From: Rhodococcoides fascians NBRC 12155 = LMG 3623
GTDB lineage: Bacteria > Actinomycetota > Actinomycetes > Mycobacteriales > Mycobacteriaceae
Direction of reading: 5' to 3'
Assembly (NCBI RefSeq): GCF_001894785.1
Contig: NZ_BCWW01000003.1
Span: 1-64,000, forward strand
DNA length: 64,000 nt
In this document: positions 36,885 to 45,656 of the stretch, piece after piece
Layout: every line of letters begins with the position of its first letter
How positions within the stretch are numbered: the stretch's first letter is position 1
Translations under genes and position numbers: made by a program
The notes under the pieces: model-generated
The model's database searches: none
What the model was told of the DNA's origin: nothing
What the model saw: only the letters and a program-made list of their open reading frames with translations

Positions 36885-37937
36885 GTGCCACGATCTCGAC
36901 GACACGGCTTCCAGCGATTCGGTTCGGCTGCGGCCGTCGCCCTCGCAGTGGCGATTCTTCCGACCGCGCTGATGACGCCCGTCGCGTCCGCGGACGAACT
37001 GCCCGCGGCAACGACTCAGTCGAGCAACGGCTCGCGAATCGAATCGGTGAACACCCTCGACGGCCGCCAGGTTCAGCTCCAGGTGTACTCCGCGTCGATG
37101 AACCGCACCATTCCGGTAACGGTGCAGCGTCCCGCCGACGAGAGCGTGTCGCGTCCGGTGCTGTACCTGCTCAACGGTGCAGGTGGCGGCGAGGATGCCG
37201 CATCGTGGCAGTCGCAGACCGACGCCGAGGCCTTCCTGTCGGACAAGAACGCCTACATCGTGACTCCGCAGAAGGGCAAGTGGTCTTACTACACCGACTG
37301 GCTGCAGGACGATCCGAAGCTCGGCAGCAACAAGTGGAGCACCTTCCTCGGTGAAGAACTGCCTCCGCTGATCGACGCCCAGTTCGACACCAACGGTCGC
37401 CAGTCGCTGGCAGCGTTGTCCATGACGGGCACGTCGGTTCTCAACATCGCAATCAAGTACCCGGGCAAGTTCACCGGTGTCGCGGCATACAGCGGTTGCG
37501 CGCAGACCTCGGACCCGATCGGGCAGCAGTTCGTCAAGCTCGTCGTCGAGACGTACGGCGGCGGAAACGTCGAGAACATGTGGGGCCCGCTCGACGGCCC
37601 CGTGTGGCGCGAGAACGATCCGCTACTCAACGCCGAGAAGCTGCGCGGCACCCAGATCTACATGAGCACCGGCAGCGGACTGCCCGGCATCCCGAACGAC
37701 ACCTTCGCCAACCCGCGCCTGAAGAACGACCCGGCGACGCTCGCCAACCAGGTCATCGTCGGCGGCGGCATCGAGCTGGCCACCAACTTCTGCACGTCCA
37801 ACCTGGCCAAGCGTCTCGACCAGCTGGGAATTCCGGCAACTGTCGACTTCCGTCCGGTCGGCAACCACTCCTGGGGCTACTGGCAGGACGACCTGCACAA
37901 GTCCTGGCCGTTCCTGGCAGGATCGCTCGGCATCTGA
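36885..37937 (+). CDS. Secreted mycolyltransferase (antigen 85 type)
   Basis: The 350-residue esterase-fold enzyme should transfer mycolic acids to trehalose or arabinogalactan outside the membrane. A signal peptide covers about residues 1-36 (cut near VASA). Catalytic Ser179 lies in LAALSMTGTS and His328 in VGNHSWGYW, the expected C-terminal histidine; an acidic residue should complete the triad. Length and layout match short corynebacterial/rhodococcal Cmt proteins without a C-terminal extension. The start is GTG after AAAGGTGAAA. A strong terminator follows. Confidence 0.9.
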   Translation: MPRSRRHGFQRFGSAAAVALAVAILPTALMTPVASADELPAATTQSSNGSRIESVNTLDGRQVQLQVYSASMNRTIPVTVQRPADESVSRPVLYLLNGAGGGEDAASWQSQTDAEAFLSDKNAYIVTPQKGKWSYYTDWLQDDPKLGSNKWSTFLGEELPPLIDAQFDTNGRQSLAALSMTGTSVLNIAIKYPGKFTGVAAYSGCAQTSDPIGQQFVKLVVETYGGGNVENMWGPLDGPVWRENDPLLNAEKLRGTQIYMSTGSGLPGIPNDTFANPRLKNDPATLANQVIVGGGIELATNFCTSNLAKRLDQLGIPATVDFRPVGNHSWGYWQDDLHKSWPFLAGSLGI

Positions 37938-37953
37938 TTCCTTCTTATCGAAG

Positions 37954-37991
37954 ACGGCCACCCGCACCTCGTGTGCGGGTGGCCGTTTCTC
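37954..37991 (+). terminator. Rho-independent terminator of mycolyltransferase gene
   Basis: Perfect 14-base arms (37954-37967 and 37973-37986, ACGGCCACCCGCAC and its complement) around the loop CTCGT are followed by TTTCT. It lies 17 bases after the stop codon. Confidence 0.9.
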
Positions 37992-38040
37992 GTTGCGGGG
38001 ACAGGTATGACTGCGATCGAATCGAACGTATGATCGAACG

Positions 38041-38337
38041 ATGGCACGACGCGCTCAACCTCGACCCGCGTCTGCCGTGCGTCCGTTCAAGATGCTCAGA
38101 CCACCACTCAAGGTGTGGATCGATCTGAACGTCCTCTACCCGCTACCGCCACATCACGCGTCGAAGTTCAATCCGGAAGGCTTCGATGTTCGACGCGTGG
38201 TCCCGGGGGATCTGGTCGAATGGTCCATCACCGTCGACGGCGATTGGTTGGGTCGCGTCACCTACGAACTGATGTCGCGAGACCGGAGCGAAACCGTCAC
38301 ACACTGGGTGCCCAGCCGGGCGCTGAAACCGCTGTAG
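38041..38337 (+). CDS. Hypothetical small protein
   Basis: The 98-residue protein has a basic start (MARRAQPRPAS) and then a compact domain with LKVWIDLNVLYPLPP, VVPGDLVEWSITVDGDW and THWVPSRALKPL, probably beta-rich. No family is recognised. A second ATG at 38092 would remove 17 basic residues. It lies between two strong terminators and so forms its own transcription unit. Confidence 0.6.
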   Translation: MARRAQPRPASAVRPFKMLRPPLKVWIDLNVLYPLPPHHASKFNPEGFDVRRVVPGDLVEWSITVDGDWLGRVTYELMSRDRSETVTHWVPSRALKPL

Positions 38338-38344
38338 AACGAGC

Positions 38345-38377
38345 GAAAGCCCCGCCCGAAAACGAGGCGGGGCTTTC
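38345..38377. terminator. Bidirectional terminator between convergent genes
   Basis: Perfect 12-base arms GAAAGCCCCGCC (38345-38356) and GGCGGGGCTTTC (38366-38377) enclose a 9-base loop. The A/T edge on each side supplies a short T-run in either direction, serving the hypothetical gene and the CsbD-like gene. Confidence 0.85.
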
Positions 38378-38389
38378 GGGTGATCACCT

Positions 38390-38980
38390 TCAGAAGCTGT
38401 GCTTACGCGCCTTCTTGGCGAGCTTGCGGGTGGTGCGCTTCGACGGAACGAACAAGTGTGCAGCGCTGCGTCGACGGTTGCGGCGACGGATCAGCACGAA
38501 TGCGACGGCACCGGCGGCGGCTGCAATGGCAGCGATGATCGGAGTGCCGATCTTGGCGGCCTCGGCCACATCCTCGCTGTCGATGTTGCGGACCGTGGTC
38601 TTCACGTCGTCGGCGACGGCGGAGGCCTTCTCGGCTGCCTTGTCGGCGACCTGGGAGGCCTTCTCCTTCACGTCGTCGACGTCGACGTTCTCGACCTTGT
38701 CCTGGACGGCGCTCTTGACGTCTGCGGCGGTCTCGGCTGCCTTGTCGGCAACGTCTGCAGCCGCGTGCTTGGCCTGCTTGGTAGCGCCGGCCGCGGAGTC
38801 GGCAACGCTCTCGGCGGCGTCGGAAACCTTGTCGGCAGCCTGCTGAGTGTTGGCCTTGGCCTGGTCGGTGGCCCCTTCGGCGCGAAGGCTGTCGTCACCG
38901 GTGGCCTCACCGGCCTTCTCCTTCGCAGTCCCGGCCAGTTCTTCTGCCTTGTGCTGAGCCTTGTCGATGAAGTCGGCCAT
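38390..38980 (-). CDS. CsbD-like N terminus with long Ala/Lys/Asp coil and membrane anchor
   Basis: The 196-residue protein starts MADFIDKAQHKAEELAGTAK, the CsbD stress-protein pattern. About 100 residues of alternating Ala, Asp, Lys and Val follow (for example DVADKAAETAADVKS), strongly suggesting an amphipathic coiled helix like apolipoprotein or LEA proteins. A membrane helix (about 143-163, IIAAIAAAAGAVAFVLI) and a very basic tail complete it. It is probably a stress or desiccation protein lying along the membrane. The ATG at 38980 follows AAAGAGGG. Confidence 0.75.
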   Translation of the reverse strand: MADFIDKAQHKAEELAGTAKEKAGEATGDDSLRAEGATDQAKANTQQAADKVSDAAESVADSAAGATKQAKHAAADVADKAAETAADVKSAVQDKVENVDVDDVKEKASQVADKAAEKASAVADDVKTTVRNIDSEDVAEAAKIGTPIIAAIAAAAGAVAFVLIRRRNRRRSAAHLFVPSKRTTRKLAKKARKHSF

Positions 38981-39505
38981 CGGTATCCCTCTTTCGTGTA
39001 GGTCGTCTCCGGAAACCGGAGCGGTGACGTCGCGGACGACGCCGGTAAGTATGAGTCGAACTCGACGGTCCGAAACATACGTCCGACCACGGGTGTTTCG
39101 GGTCACTACGACGAGTAGCCGTATTTGTGCTGCTCGGCGTGCTGTGACTACTTCGTCGAACGCGGCCACCACGTTCGACGGCGTGCGCGCGTCGCACGTG
39201 CTGAGTAGGCCGTCGACAACGAGCGCCGGTCGAAGTCCAGTCCCGACCCTCTCGACGTGAGCAGGATCAGCGCGATGACTCCCGCAGCCCCGACCGCCAC
39301 GGGAGTCATCGGCTACTGGTTCCGGTTGCGTTGGGTGTACACCCAGCGAAGAGAGTGCGGTCCATGGCAGCTCCTGTCTGTGTTGTCACCAAGGCTGCCA
39401 TTGACACCGCCACCAGTCAATGGCACATTATGTGATGTTAGTCGCGGTGTCGCTGCTCGGTCGGCGTCCGGGCGATGGTGTTCGGTGAGACAGCGAGGCG
39501 CGTCG
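38981..39505. other. Gene-free interval of about 525 bases with an operator
   Basis: The divergent gap between the CsbD-like gene and the first monooxygenase gene holds the 30-base inverted repeat at 39396-39425. The rest shows no convincing gene on either strand; open frames have no domain likeness or ribosome sites. Promoters for both flanking genes must lie here. Confidence 0.55.
39396..39425. promoter_or_regulatory. Perfect inverted repeat, predicted operator
   Basis: TGCCATTGAC and GTCAATGGCA are perfect 10-base arms around a 10-base spacer. A TTGACA (39401-39406) inside it could be a -35 box, so a bound repressor would block the promoter of the monooxygenase operon. The core GCCATTGAC recurs before the second half of the cluster at 43733-43741. 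Confidence 0.65.
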
Positions 39506-41062
39506 ATGAATGCAGATACCTGGCCCGAGGTCGACGGTTCGACCCACGACAACTTCAGGGACGTGCTCATCATCGGTGCGGGAATCTCGGGAGTCGGAGC
39601 CGCGTATCGACTGCAGGAGATGGCACCGGAGCTCAGCTACGCGATCCTCGAAGGGCGCGAGCGAGCAGGCGGTACCTGGGACCTGTTCCGGTACCCGGGA
39701 ATTCGTTCGGACAGCGACATCTTCACGTTCTCGTTTCCGCACACGCCGTGGCAGGGAAACACCCTGCTTGCCCATGGCGAAGACATTCGCAACTACATCG
39801 TCGATACCGCTCACACCAACGGCATAGACGAGCACACGCACTTCTCGACCTCCGTCGTTGCGGCGAACTGGGATTCGTCGACCGACCTGTGGACCGTCGA
39901 CACGCTGTCCGACGGCGTTCCGCGGACGTATCGAAGTCGATTCGTGTTCTTGTGTACCGGCTACTTCGACTACTCGGGTGGGTACACCCCTGACCTTCCC
40001 GGGATGGAGAAGTTCACCGGGCAGGTGGTGCACCCCCAGCAGTGGCCGGAAGATCTCGACCACACCGGCAAGCGCGTCGTCGTGATCGGAAGTGGCGCGA
40101 CCGCAATCACTTTGGTGCCTTCGCTTGCGGTCGATGCTGCGTCGGTGACGATGCTGCAGCGTTCACCCACGTACATTGCGTCCCTGCCGATGACCGATCC
40201 GTTCACCACACTCACTCAGCGTGTGCTGCCGGACTCCCTCGCGCACACTGCACTGCGGTGGCGCAATGCGCTGTTGATGGTCGGCTCGTATCAGCTGTGT
40301 CGACGTGCCCCGAAGACGGCCCGCAGGGTGTTCCGAGCAATGACGAAGGCGCAGCTCCCGCGTGGATACGATGTCGACAAGCACTTCAAGCCGACGTATG
40401 CCCCGTGGGATCAGCGGCTGTGCGTCGTGCCGGACGGCGATCTCTTCAAGGCCATTCGCTCCGGCCGCGCGACCGTGGTGACCGACCGGATAGCCGAGAT
40501 CACCGCCGACGGGATCCGGTTGGAATCCGGTGACGAGATCCCCGCCGACATCATCGTCACCGCAACCGGATTGAAGCTCCAGGCGTTCGGGGGTATCGAA
40601 TTGTCTCTGGACGGTGAGCGGCTCGAAGTGCACGACAAGTTCGTCTACAAGGGTCACATGCTCGAGGACGTACCCAACGTTGCATGGTCCATCGGGTACA
40701 CGAATGCATCGTGGACGCTCAAGGCCGACATGACGGCGCAGGCAGTAGGAAAATTGTTGGTGTACATGCGGTCTCACGGCTACACCCATGCAATCCCGGA
40801 CCGGCAGGGCAAGGCCGTCGACTCTCGTCCGGTCGTCGACCTCGCCTCCGGATACGTCACGCGTTCCCTGAACGAGCTACCCAAATCAGGGACCGAACGT
40901 CCCTGGTCGGTGCGGCAGAACTACATTCTCGACAGGATCGACGCACAATTCGACGATCTGACGGAATCGATGACATTCGGCCGAGCCGACAACGCACGTG
41001 TGGCGGGGGCGGATATCGCGCCCGTGCACCGCATCTGGCCGAGAAAGGTCGGCACGCAGTGA
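39506..41062 (+). CDS. Baeyer-Villiger-type flavin monooxygenase
   Basis: The 518-residue protein inserts oxygen next to a ketone, or oxidises related substrates, using FAD and NADPH. It has the FAD motif IIGAGISGVGAA near residue 20, the Baeyer-Villiger fingerprint FTGQVVHPQQWP at 170-181 (F-x-G-x3-H-x3-W-P), and the NADPH motif VIGSGATAI near 197. The general form recalls mycobacterial MymA and EthA. It leads an operon with a hydrolase and a TetR regulator. The ATG at 39506 follows a GAGG site. The substrate is not predictable. Confidence 0.9.
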   Translation: MNADTWPEVDGSTHDNFRDVLIIGAGISGVGAAYRLQEMAPELSYAILEGRERAGGTWDLFRYPGIRSDSDIFTFSFPHTPWQGNTLLAHGEDIRNYIVDTAHTNGIDEHTHFSTSVVAANWDSSTDLWTVDTLSDGVPRTYRSRFVFLCTGYFDYSGGYTPDLPGMEKFTGQVVHPQQWPEDLDHTGKRVVVIGSGATAITLVPSLAVDAASVTMLQRSPTYIASLPMTDPFTTLTQRVLPDSLAHTALRWRNALLMVGSYQLCRRAPKTARRVFRAMTKAQLPRGYDVDKHFKPTYAPWDQRLCVVPDGDLFKAIRSGRATVVTDRIAEITADGIRLESGDEIPADIIVTATGLKLQAFGGIELSLDGERLEVHDKFVYKGHMLEDVPNVAWSIGYTNASWTLKADMTAQAVGKLLVYMRSHGYTHAIPDRQGKAVDSRPVVDLASGYVTRSLNELPKSGTERPWSVRQNYILDRIDAQFDDLTESMTFGRADNARVAGADIAPVHRIWPRKVGTQ

Positions 41063-41880
41063 CTTCCGACATCGACGGTCTGACCCTTGCGCACACGATC
41101 CGGGGTGAGGGCCCTACATTGGTGCTCATTCACGGCATCGTGCACCGACAACATGCGTGGGACAGTGTCGTCGACATACTGGCGCGGCATCGACGAGTAG
41201 TGACGGTGGACCTGCCCGGCCACGGCGCGTCACCGGACTTGCCCACCGAGGAATTCGATCTGGGGCCGTGGATCGTGGCCGAGTTGGAGCGATTCCTCGA
41301 GCACGTGGCGGTGGACGGCGAGAAGCCGCACGTGGCCGGAAATTCGCTGGGCGGTTACTTTGCGCTCGAACTGGCTGCCCGCGGGTCGGTCGCCTCGGCG
41401 ACCGCCCTGTCACCGGCCGGATTCTTTCGCGGACACTGGGATCAGACCCGGGCGCTCCTCGTGTTCCGACTGTTGCGAGCGTTGTCTCGAGTGATCAGCC
41501 CGATCGCACCTACCGTCATGCGTTCGGTCGTCGGCCGCACGATCGCCAACGGCGTGTTCTACGCCAAGCCGTGGCGAGTTCCCGCAGCGACGGCCACGAT
41601 CGACGCACTCAGCATCACCACCAACCGTGCGATCGACGCAGCCGGAAATGCAGTGCCGCGCTTCAGCATTCCGGTCGACGAGACCGTTCCCGTCACCGTC
41701 GCGTGGGGCCGTCGTGACTTGGTTCTGCCGGTCTATCAGGCACCGCTCGTGCGTCGAACCTTTCCGCAGGCCGAAGTGACGACGTACCCGGGTCTCGGGC
41801 ACGTTCCGATGTCGGACGATCCGCAGCTGGTGGCGTCGATTCTGCTGAGGGGATCACGAGCGGTACCGCAGTCGGCATGA
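41059..41880 (+). CDS. Alpha/beta hydrolase
   Basis: The 273-residue hydrolase has LVLIHGIVHRQHAW (oxyanion region), nucleophile Ser96 in GNSLGG, and the catalytic His in GLGHVPMSDDP, with an Asp in WGRRDLVLP. It should hydrolyse an ester or lactone, the expected product of the monooxygenase translated just before it. The GTG start overlaps that gene's stop (GTGA), and its own stop overlaps the TetR start (ATGA). Confidence 0.88.
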   Translation: MTSDIDGLTLAHTIRGEGPTLVLIHGIVHRQHAWDSVVDILARHRRVVTVDLPGHGASPDLPTEEFDLGPWIVAELERFLEHVAVDGEKPHVAGNSLGGYFALELAARGSVASATALSPAGFFRGHWDQTRALLVFRLLRALSRVISPIAPTVMRSVVGRTIANGVFYAKPWRVPAATATIDALSITTNRAIDAAGNAVPRFSIPVDETVPVTVAWGRRDLVLPVYQAPLVRRTFPQAEVTTYPGLGHVPMSDDPQLVASILLRGSRAVPQSA

Positions 41881-42554
41881 GCGCGGTGGTCAAGGTGGAC
41901 GGGCGAAGCGACCGGTGGCGCGACCACAGAATCACCCGGCGACGTGAACTGCTCGATCGAACACTGGCAGCGATTCGTGAGCATGGACACGACGTGGGTA
42001 TGGATGCCATCGCCGCAGCGAACGGTGTCTCGAAAACCGTTCTGTACAAACACTTCGCGGACAAAAAGGGTCTCGCCGACGCTGCGATGGCTCGATACGT
42101 CGAGACTGCACTGGTGCCGCGGATCCAGGACGCGATGTCCGAGGACCTCGATGAGTATCACCTCACTCGCGCAGTGATTTCCGCCTACGTCACGACGGTT
42201 GCCACAGATCCCGAGATCTACATCTACGTGCATGCGAACAATGCGGTCGGTGGCAACCAGGACATCGTCACCGCATCGGAAGAACTGATCGCAGAGTTGC
42301 TGACGACCGTCATCGCCGACAGATTTCGAGAGCGGGAGTTCTCGACGGCCGGCTCGACGCCCTTCGCTTTCGCCATGATCGGTGCGGTCCGGTTGGCGTC
42401 GCACTGGTGGATGTTCGACCGGACCATGACGGTCGACGAGCTCATCGACTACCTCACCATGATGGTCTGGGGCGGTATCGCGGGGATTGCACGAGCCTCC
42501 GGCTCCGCCGCGGCGTTCGCCTCGAAGCCGCATTCGTTGACGCTCGAGGGCTGA
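41877..42554 (+). CDS. TetR-family transcriptional regulator
   Basis: The 225-residue protein has an N-terminal TetR helix-turn-helix (about 20-66) with GMDAIAAANGVSKTVLYKHFADKKGL and a helical C-terminal ligand domain. It is coupled to the hydrolase gene by ATGA. It is the natural candidate to bind the shared GCCATTGAC palindromes at 39396 and 43733 and so control both halves of the cluster. The inducer is probably a ketone, alcohol or product. A later MerR gene at 48.2 kb is a second candidate. Confidence 0.9.
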   Translation: MSAVVKVDGRSDRWRDHRITRRRELLDRTLAAIREHGHDVGMDAIAAANGVSKTVLYKHFADKKGLADAAMARYVETALVPRIQDAMSEDLDEYHLTRAVISAYVTTVATDPEIYIYVHANNAVGGNQDIVTASEELIAELLTTVIADRFREREFSTAGSTPFAFAMIGAVRLASHWWMFDRTMTVDELIDYLTMMVWGGIAGIARASGSAAAFASKPHSLTLEG

Positions 42555-42570
42555 GCGCCCTCCTCCGGGA

Positions 42571-43659
42571 TCAGCGGTCGAACACCGCACGAACGCTCGT
42601 GGAATCGGGCACGGACTGGCAGGCCAGTCGGACGCCGTGCTGCAGTTCGTGTTCGTCGAGCGTCTCGTTGGCGAGCATGTTCACCGTGCCCTCGGTGAGG
42701 GTGTACGCACAACCGCCGCAGGTTCCTTCGCGGCATACGTACGGCGGGTCGAGACCCAGCTCGAGAAGTCGGTCGAGCAGCTTCGTGTCTGCATTCCAGG
42801 TGAACTCGGTCTCCATTCCGTCGATCTCGACATGAGCGGCCACGGAGTTCGCGCCGGGTTCGTCGGAAATCGACGCGCCCCTGGCCTGAAACGGATTCGA
42901 GTCGAATGAGGAGAACACCTCGCGGTGTGTTCTGTGCGCCGTCGTACCGGTGCGAGCGAGCCACTCCTCGGCGACGTTCATGTATTGCGTCGGTCCACAG
43001 AGGAAGGCCTCGCAGTCGGACGGAGTCGTCACGTTCATCGAGGCCAGTCCGGCAGCGGTGGGTAACCCCGATTCCGAGGTGTACCAGTGGTGAACGTCGA
43101 GTCGTTCGGGGAAGCGCGACTGCAGTTCGGTCAGTCGCTCTGCGAAGATCACCGAGTCGCGATTCTGGTTGGCGTAGACGAGGGTGATCCGATTCTCGTG
43201 CTGCACCAGGGCGGTCTCGAGTATCGACATGATCGGGGTGATGCCGCTGCCGGCGGCCAGCAGGACGAAATGGTCGTCCCAGCTCTTGGGTCCGAACATG
43301 CCCGACGGCTTCAGCGCCTTGAGTCGCATCCCACGAACAGCGTTGTCGTGCAACCAGTGTGATGCCAGACCGTCCTGAATGCGCTTGACGGTCACAGTGG
43401 GGAACGGGGCCCGGACCGGAGAGCTGGAGAAGGAGTAGCACCGGGCCACCGATCCGCCGTCCGTGCACGGAATCTCCAGGGTGAGGAATTGTCCCGGCTC
43501 GTACCGAAACTGCGCTTCCCGATGCTCGGGAACCAGAAAGCCGAGGGAGATCGCATCTTCGGTCTCGCGGGTCACCTCGGCGATCTCCAACTCGAAGATC
43601 CTGTCCTCGGGACCGATGGCAGACGCATCCAGTTCCGCCGGTGGATTACTCCTGAACAT
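42571..43659 (-). CDS. Ferredoxin-NAD(P)H reductase with C-terminal 2Fe-2S domain
   Basis: The 362-residue protein has an FAD-binding reductase part with the RCYSFSSSP FAD motif and the nucleotide loop LLAAGSGITPIMSI, then a plant-type [2Fe-2S] ferredoxin domain with CREGTCGGCAY and a distal Cys in RLACQS. This is the layout of KshB/HmpX-like oxygenase reductases. It should deliver electrons from NAD(P)H to an oxygenase, perhaps the di-iron protein at 45.7 kb. The ATG at 43659 is favoured. It is divergent from the esterase operon. Confidence 0.9.
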   Translation of the reverse strand: MFRSNPPAELDASAIGPEDRIFELEIAEVTRETEDAISLGFLVPEHREAQFRYEPGQFLTLEIPCTDGGSVARCYSFSSSPVRAPFPTVTVKRIQDGLASHWLHDNAVRGMRLKALKPSGMFGPKSWDDHFVLLAAGSGITPIMSILETALVQHENRITLVYANQNRDSVIFAERLTELQSRFPERLDVHHWYTSESGLPTAAGLASMNVTTPSDCEAFLCGPTQYMNVAEEWLARTGTTAHRTHREVFSSFDSNPFQARGASISDEPGANSVAAHVEIDGMETEFTWNADTKLLDRLLELGLDPPYVCREGTCGGCAYTLTEGTVNMLANETLDEHELQHGVRLACQSVPDSTSVRAVFDR

Positions 43660-43732
43660 CGTCACGTGTGCTCGCTCCCTTGCGCTTTCGGTGTTGGACG
43701 CCACTGTCGCACACTTCACCACTAAATAATAG

Positions 43733-43748
43733 GCCATTGACAAATGGC
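43733..43748. promoter_or_regulatory. Predicted operator, second GCCATTGAC site
   Basis: The sequence GCCATTGACAAATGGC has 6-base arms GCCATT and AATGGC around GACA. It lies between the divergent reductase and esterase genes, and its left half is identical to that of the perfect repeat at 39396. A common repressor is likely. Confidence 0.55.
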
Positions 43749-43771
43749 GAATAGCGGGTGAGGGTGATGAC

Positions 43772-44779
43772 GTGACTCCGACCACCGACGACGACTACCT
43801 GCCTCGCGGCGCTTTCAGGGCCGGGTCTCGGCGAACCCGTCTGGCTGCCTTGATGACTCGGCTGATTCTGCGTCCGATGACGAACCTGCTGCCGACCTCA
43901 CGCGGCGGCATCGAGTTCTCTCGACGCCTCGTCGCCACCTCGATGAACCTGTGCGGTCCGGTCCCGAAAGGAACGGCAGTGGACCTCGTGGCCGAAGGCC
44001 CGGTTCGCGGTGAGTGGGTGCGAGCGCCCGGCCTGTCGCCGGGGCCACGCGTGATCCTCTACATCCACGGCAGTGCATACGTCATCTGCTCGGCGCGGAC
44101 GCACCGTGGTCTCACCGCACGATTGTCCAGGGCGACGAGCCTGCCGGTGTTCACGGTCGACTACCGGCTCGCCCCGGAACACCCATTTCCCGCCGCAGCC
44201 GACGACCTCGAAGCCGCGTACCGCTGGCTGCTGGGCCAGGGGTACGACGCATCGAACATCGTCATCGCCGGGGACTCCGCCGGCGGACACCTGGCCGCTG
44301 ACCTGATCATCGAGAACGACCGAACCGGGACGCCGCAGCCGGGAGCATTGGTGTTGTTCTCGCCGTTGATCGATCTCGACTTCGAGCTATCGGCGCGCAT
44401 GGAACGCACGCGCAAGGACCCGATGATTTCGGCGAAGGCAGCGCGAGGACTCGTGGCGCTGTACACCGACGGCCACGATGCGGATCTCCCGCGTCTCCGG
44501 CTCGATCTCGGACGTGTGCGAGAGCTGCCACCGACGCTGATCCAGGTGGGCGGAGCCGAGATGCTCCGGGGCGACGCTCGGCACCTGCACACGATGATCA
44601 CCGCGGCAGGCGGACGGAGCGAACTAGAGATCTGGCCCGATCAGATGCACGTGTTCCACGCTCTCCCGAGGCTGATCCCCGAGGCAGCGCATGCACTCGA
44701 GCATGCAGCCAAGTTCATCGAACATGCACTCGAAACCACTGTTGTACAACAAGAGTCGAAGGAGCAGGTAAGTCGATGA
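43772..44779 (+). CDS. Alpha/beta hydrolase, hormone-sensitive lipase family
   Basis: The 335-residue esterase has HGSAY in place of the usual HGGG(Y/F), nucleophile Ser169 in GDSAGG, and the C-terminal His in QMHVFH, with TVDYRLAPEHPFPAA typical of HSL/LipR-type proteins. The HGS variation in the oxyanion motif is tolerated in some mycobacterial Lip proteins. The GTG start has a GGGTGAGGG lead. It is coupled by ATGA to the following SDR gene. It probably opens an ester made by the monooxygenases. Confidence 0.87.
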   Translation: MTPTTDDDYLPRGAFRAGSRRTRLAALMTRLILRPMTNLLPTSRGGIEFSRRLVATSMNLCGPVPKGTAVDLVAEGPVRGEWVRAPGLSPGPRVILYIHGSAYVICSARTHRGLTARLSRATSLPVFTVDYRLAPEHPFPAAADDLEAAYRWLLGQGYDASNIVIAGDSAGGHLAADLIIENDRTGTPQPGALVLFSPLIDLDFELSARMERTRKDPMISAKAARGLVALYTDGHDADLPRLRLDLGRVRELPPTLIQVGGAEMLRGDARHLHTMITAAGGRSELEIWPDQMHVFHALPRLIPEAAHALEHAAKFIEHALETTVVQQESKEQVSR

Positions 44780-45654
44780 GAAGCAAGACCGGAAAACCCT
44801 CGTACGGTTCGAGAGCGGTGGTGACCGGCGCGGGTAGCGGGATCGGCCGTGCTTTCGCACTCGAACTGGCTGGCCGCGGAGGCGTCGTGATGTGCGCTGA
44901 CATCTCGTTGCCGCGCGCGCAAGAGACAGTAGCGATGGTGAACGCCCTCGGTGCCACCGGATACGCCGTCGAGTGCGATGTGTCGGTACGTGAGAACGTC
45001 GAGGAACTGGCGCTTCGTGCCGGCATCGAATTCGACGGACCGACCACGGTGCTGATCAACAACGCAGGTGTCGGAATCGGTGGAAAACCCATTGGAGACA
45101 TCGGGTTCGAGGACTGGAACTGGGCACTGGGGATCAACCTGTGGGGCGTGATCCACGGCTGTGAGGCGTTCACTCCTGCGCTTCGAGCCGCCGGTGAGGG
45201 CGGAATCATCAACGTCGCGTCCGCCGCGGGCTTCGCTGCCGCGCCGCTGATGGGTCCGTACAACGTCGGGAAGGCCGCGGTGATGAGCCTGTCGGAAACG
45301 ATGGCTGCGGAACTGTCGGGTACCGGTGTGCGCGTGTCGGTTCTGTGCCCCACGTTCGTCAAGACCAACGTGGCCGTCGACGGGCGAATCACCGTGAGTT
45401 CGTCCAGGCTCGCCGAGTTCGCGATGCGCTGGACCGGACGGTCTCCCGACAAGATCGCTGCCAGAACGCTCGATGCATTCGACCGGGGCCGGCTCTACGT
45501 CGTGCCCCAGTTCGACGCCAAAGCCGTCTGGCGGTTCAAGAGATTGCTGCCCGCCGTGTACGTGCGCTTTCTCGGCTTGCTCAATCGTGTGCTGCCCGCC
45601 GAGCAGCAGCCGGCGAAGAACGAATCCCTCACCTCGACAACCACAGGAGCCTGA
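44776..45654 (+). CDS. Short-chain dehydrogenase/reductase, SadH-like
   Basis: The 292-residue classical SDR has VTGAGSGIGRAFALELAGRG, NNAGVGIGG, an INVASAAG serine motif, catalytic YNVGK and CPTFVKTNV. A C-terminal extension (KAVWRFKRLLPAVYVRFL) is hydrophobic/basic, as in mycobacterial SDRs such as Rv3085 in the mymA locus. It should interconvert an alcohol and a ketone, preceding oxygen insertion. It overlaps the esterase gene and precedes the di-iron gene by 2 bases. Confidence 0.88.
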   Translation: MRSKTGKPSYGSRAVVTGAGSGIGRAFALELAGRGGVVMCADISLPRAQETVAMVNALGATGYAVECDVSVRENVEELALRAGIEFDGPTTVLINNAGVGIGGKPIGDIGFEDWNWALGINLWGVIHGCEAFTPALRAAGEGGIINVASAAGFAAAPLMGPYNVGKAAVMSLSETMAAELSGTGVRVSVLCPTFVKTNVAVDGRITVSSSRLAEFAMRWTGRSPDKIAARTLDAFDRGRLYVVPQFDAKAVWRFKRLLPAVYVRFLGLLNRVLPAEQQPAKNESLTSTTTGA

Positions 45655-45656
45655 CA

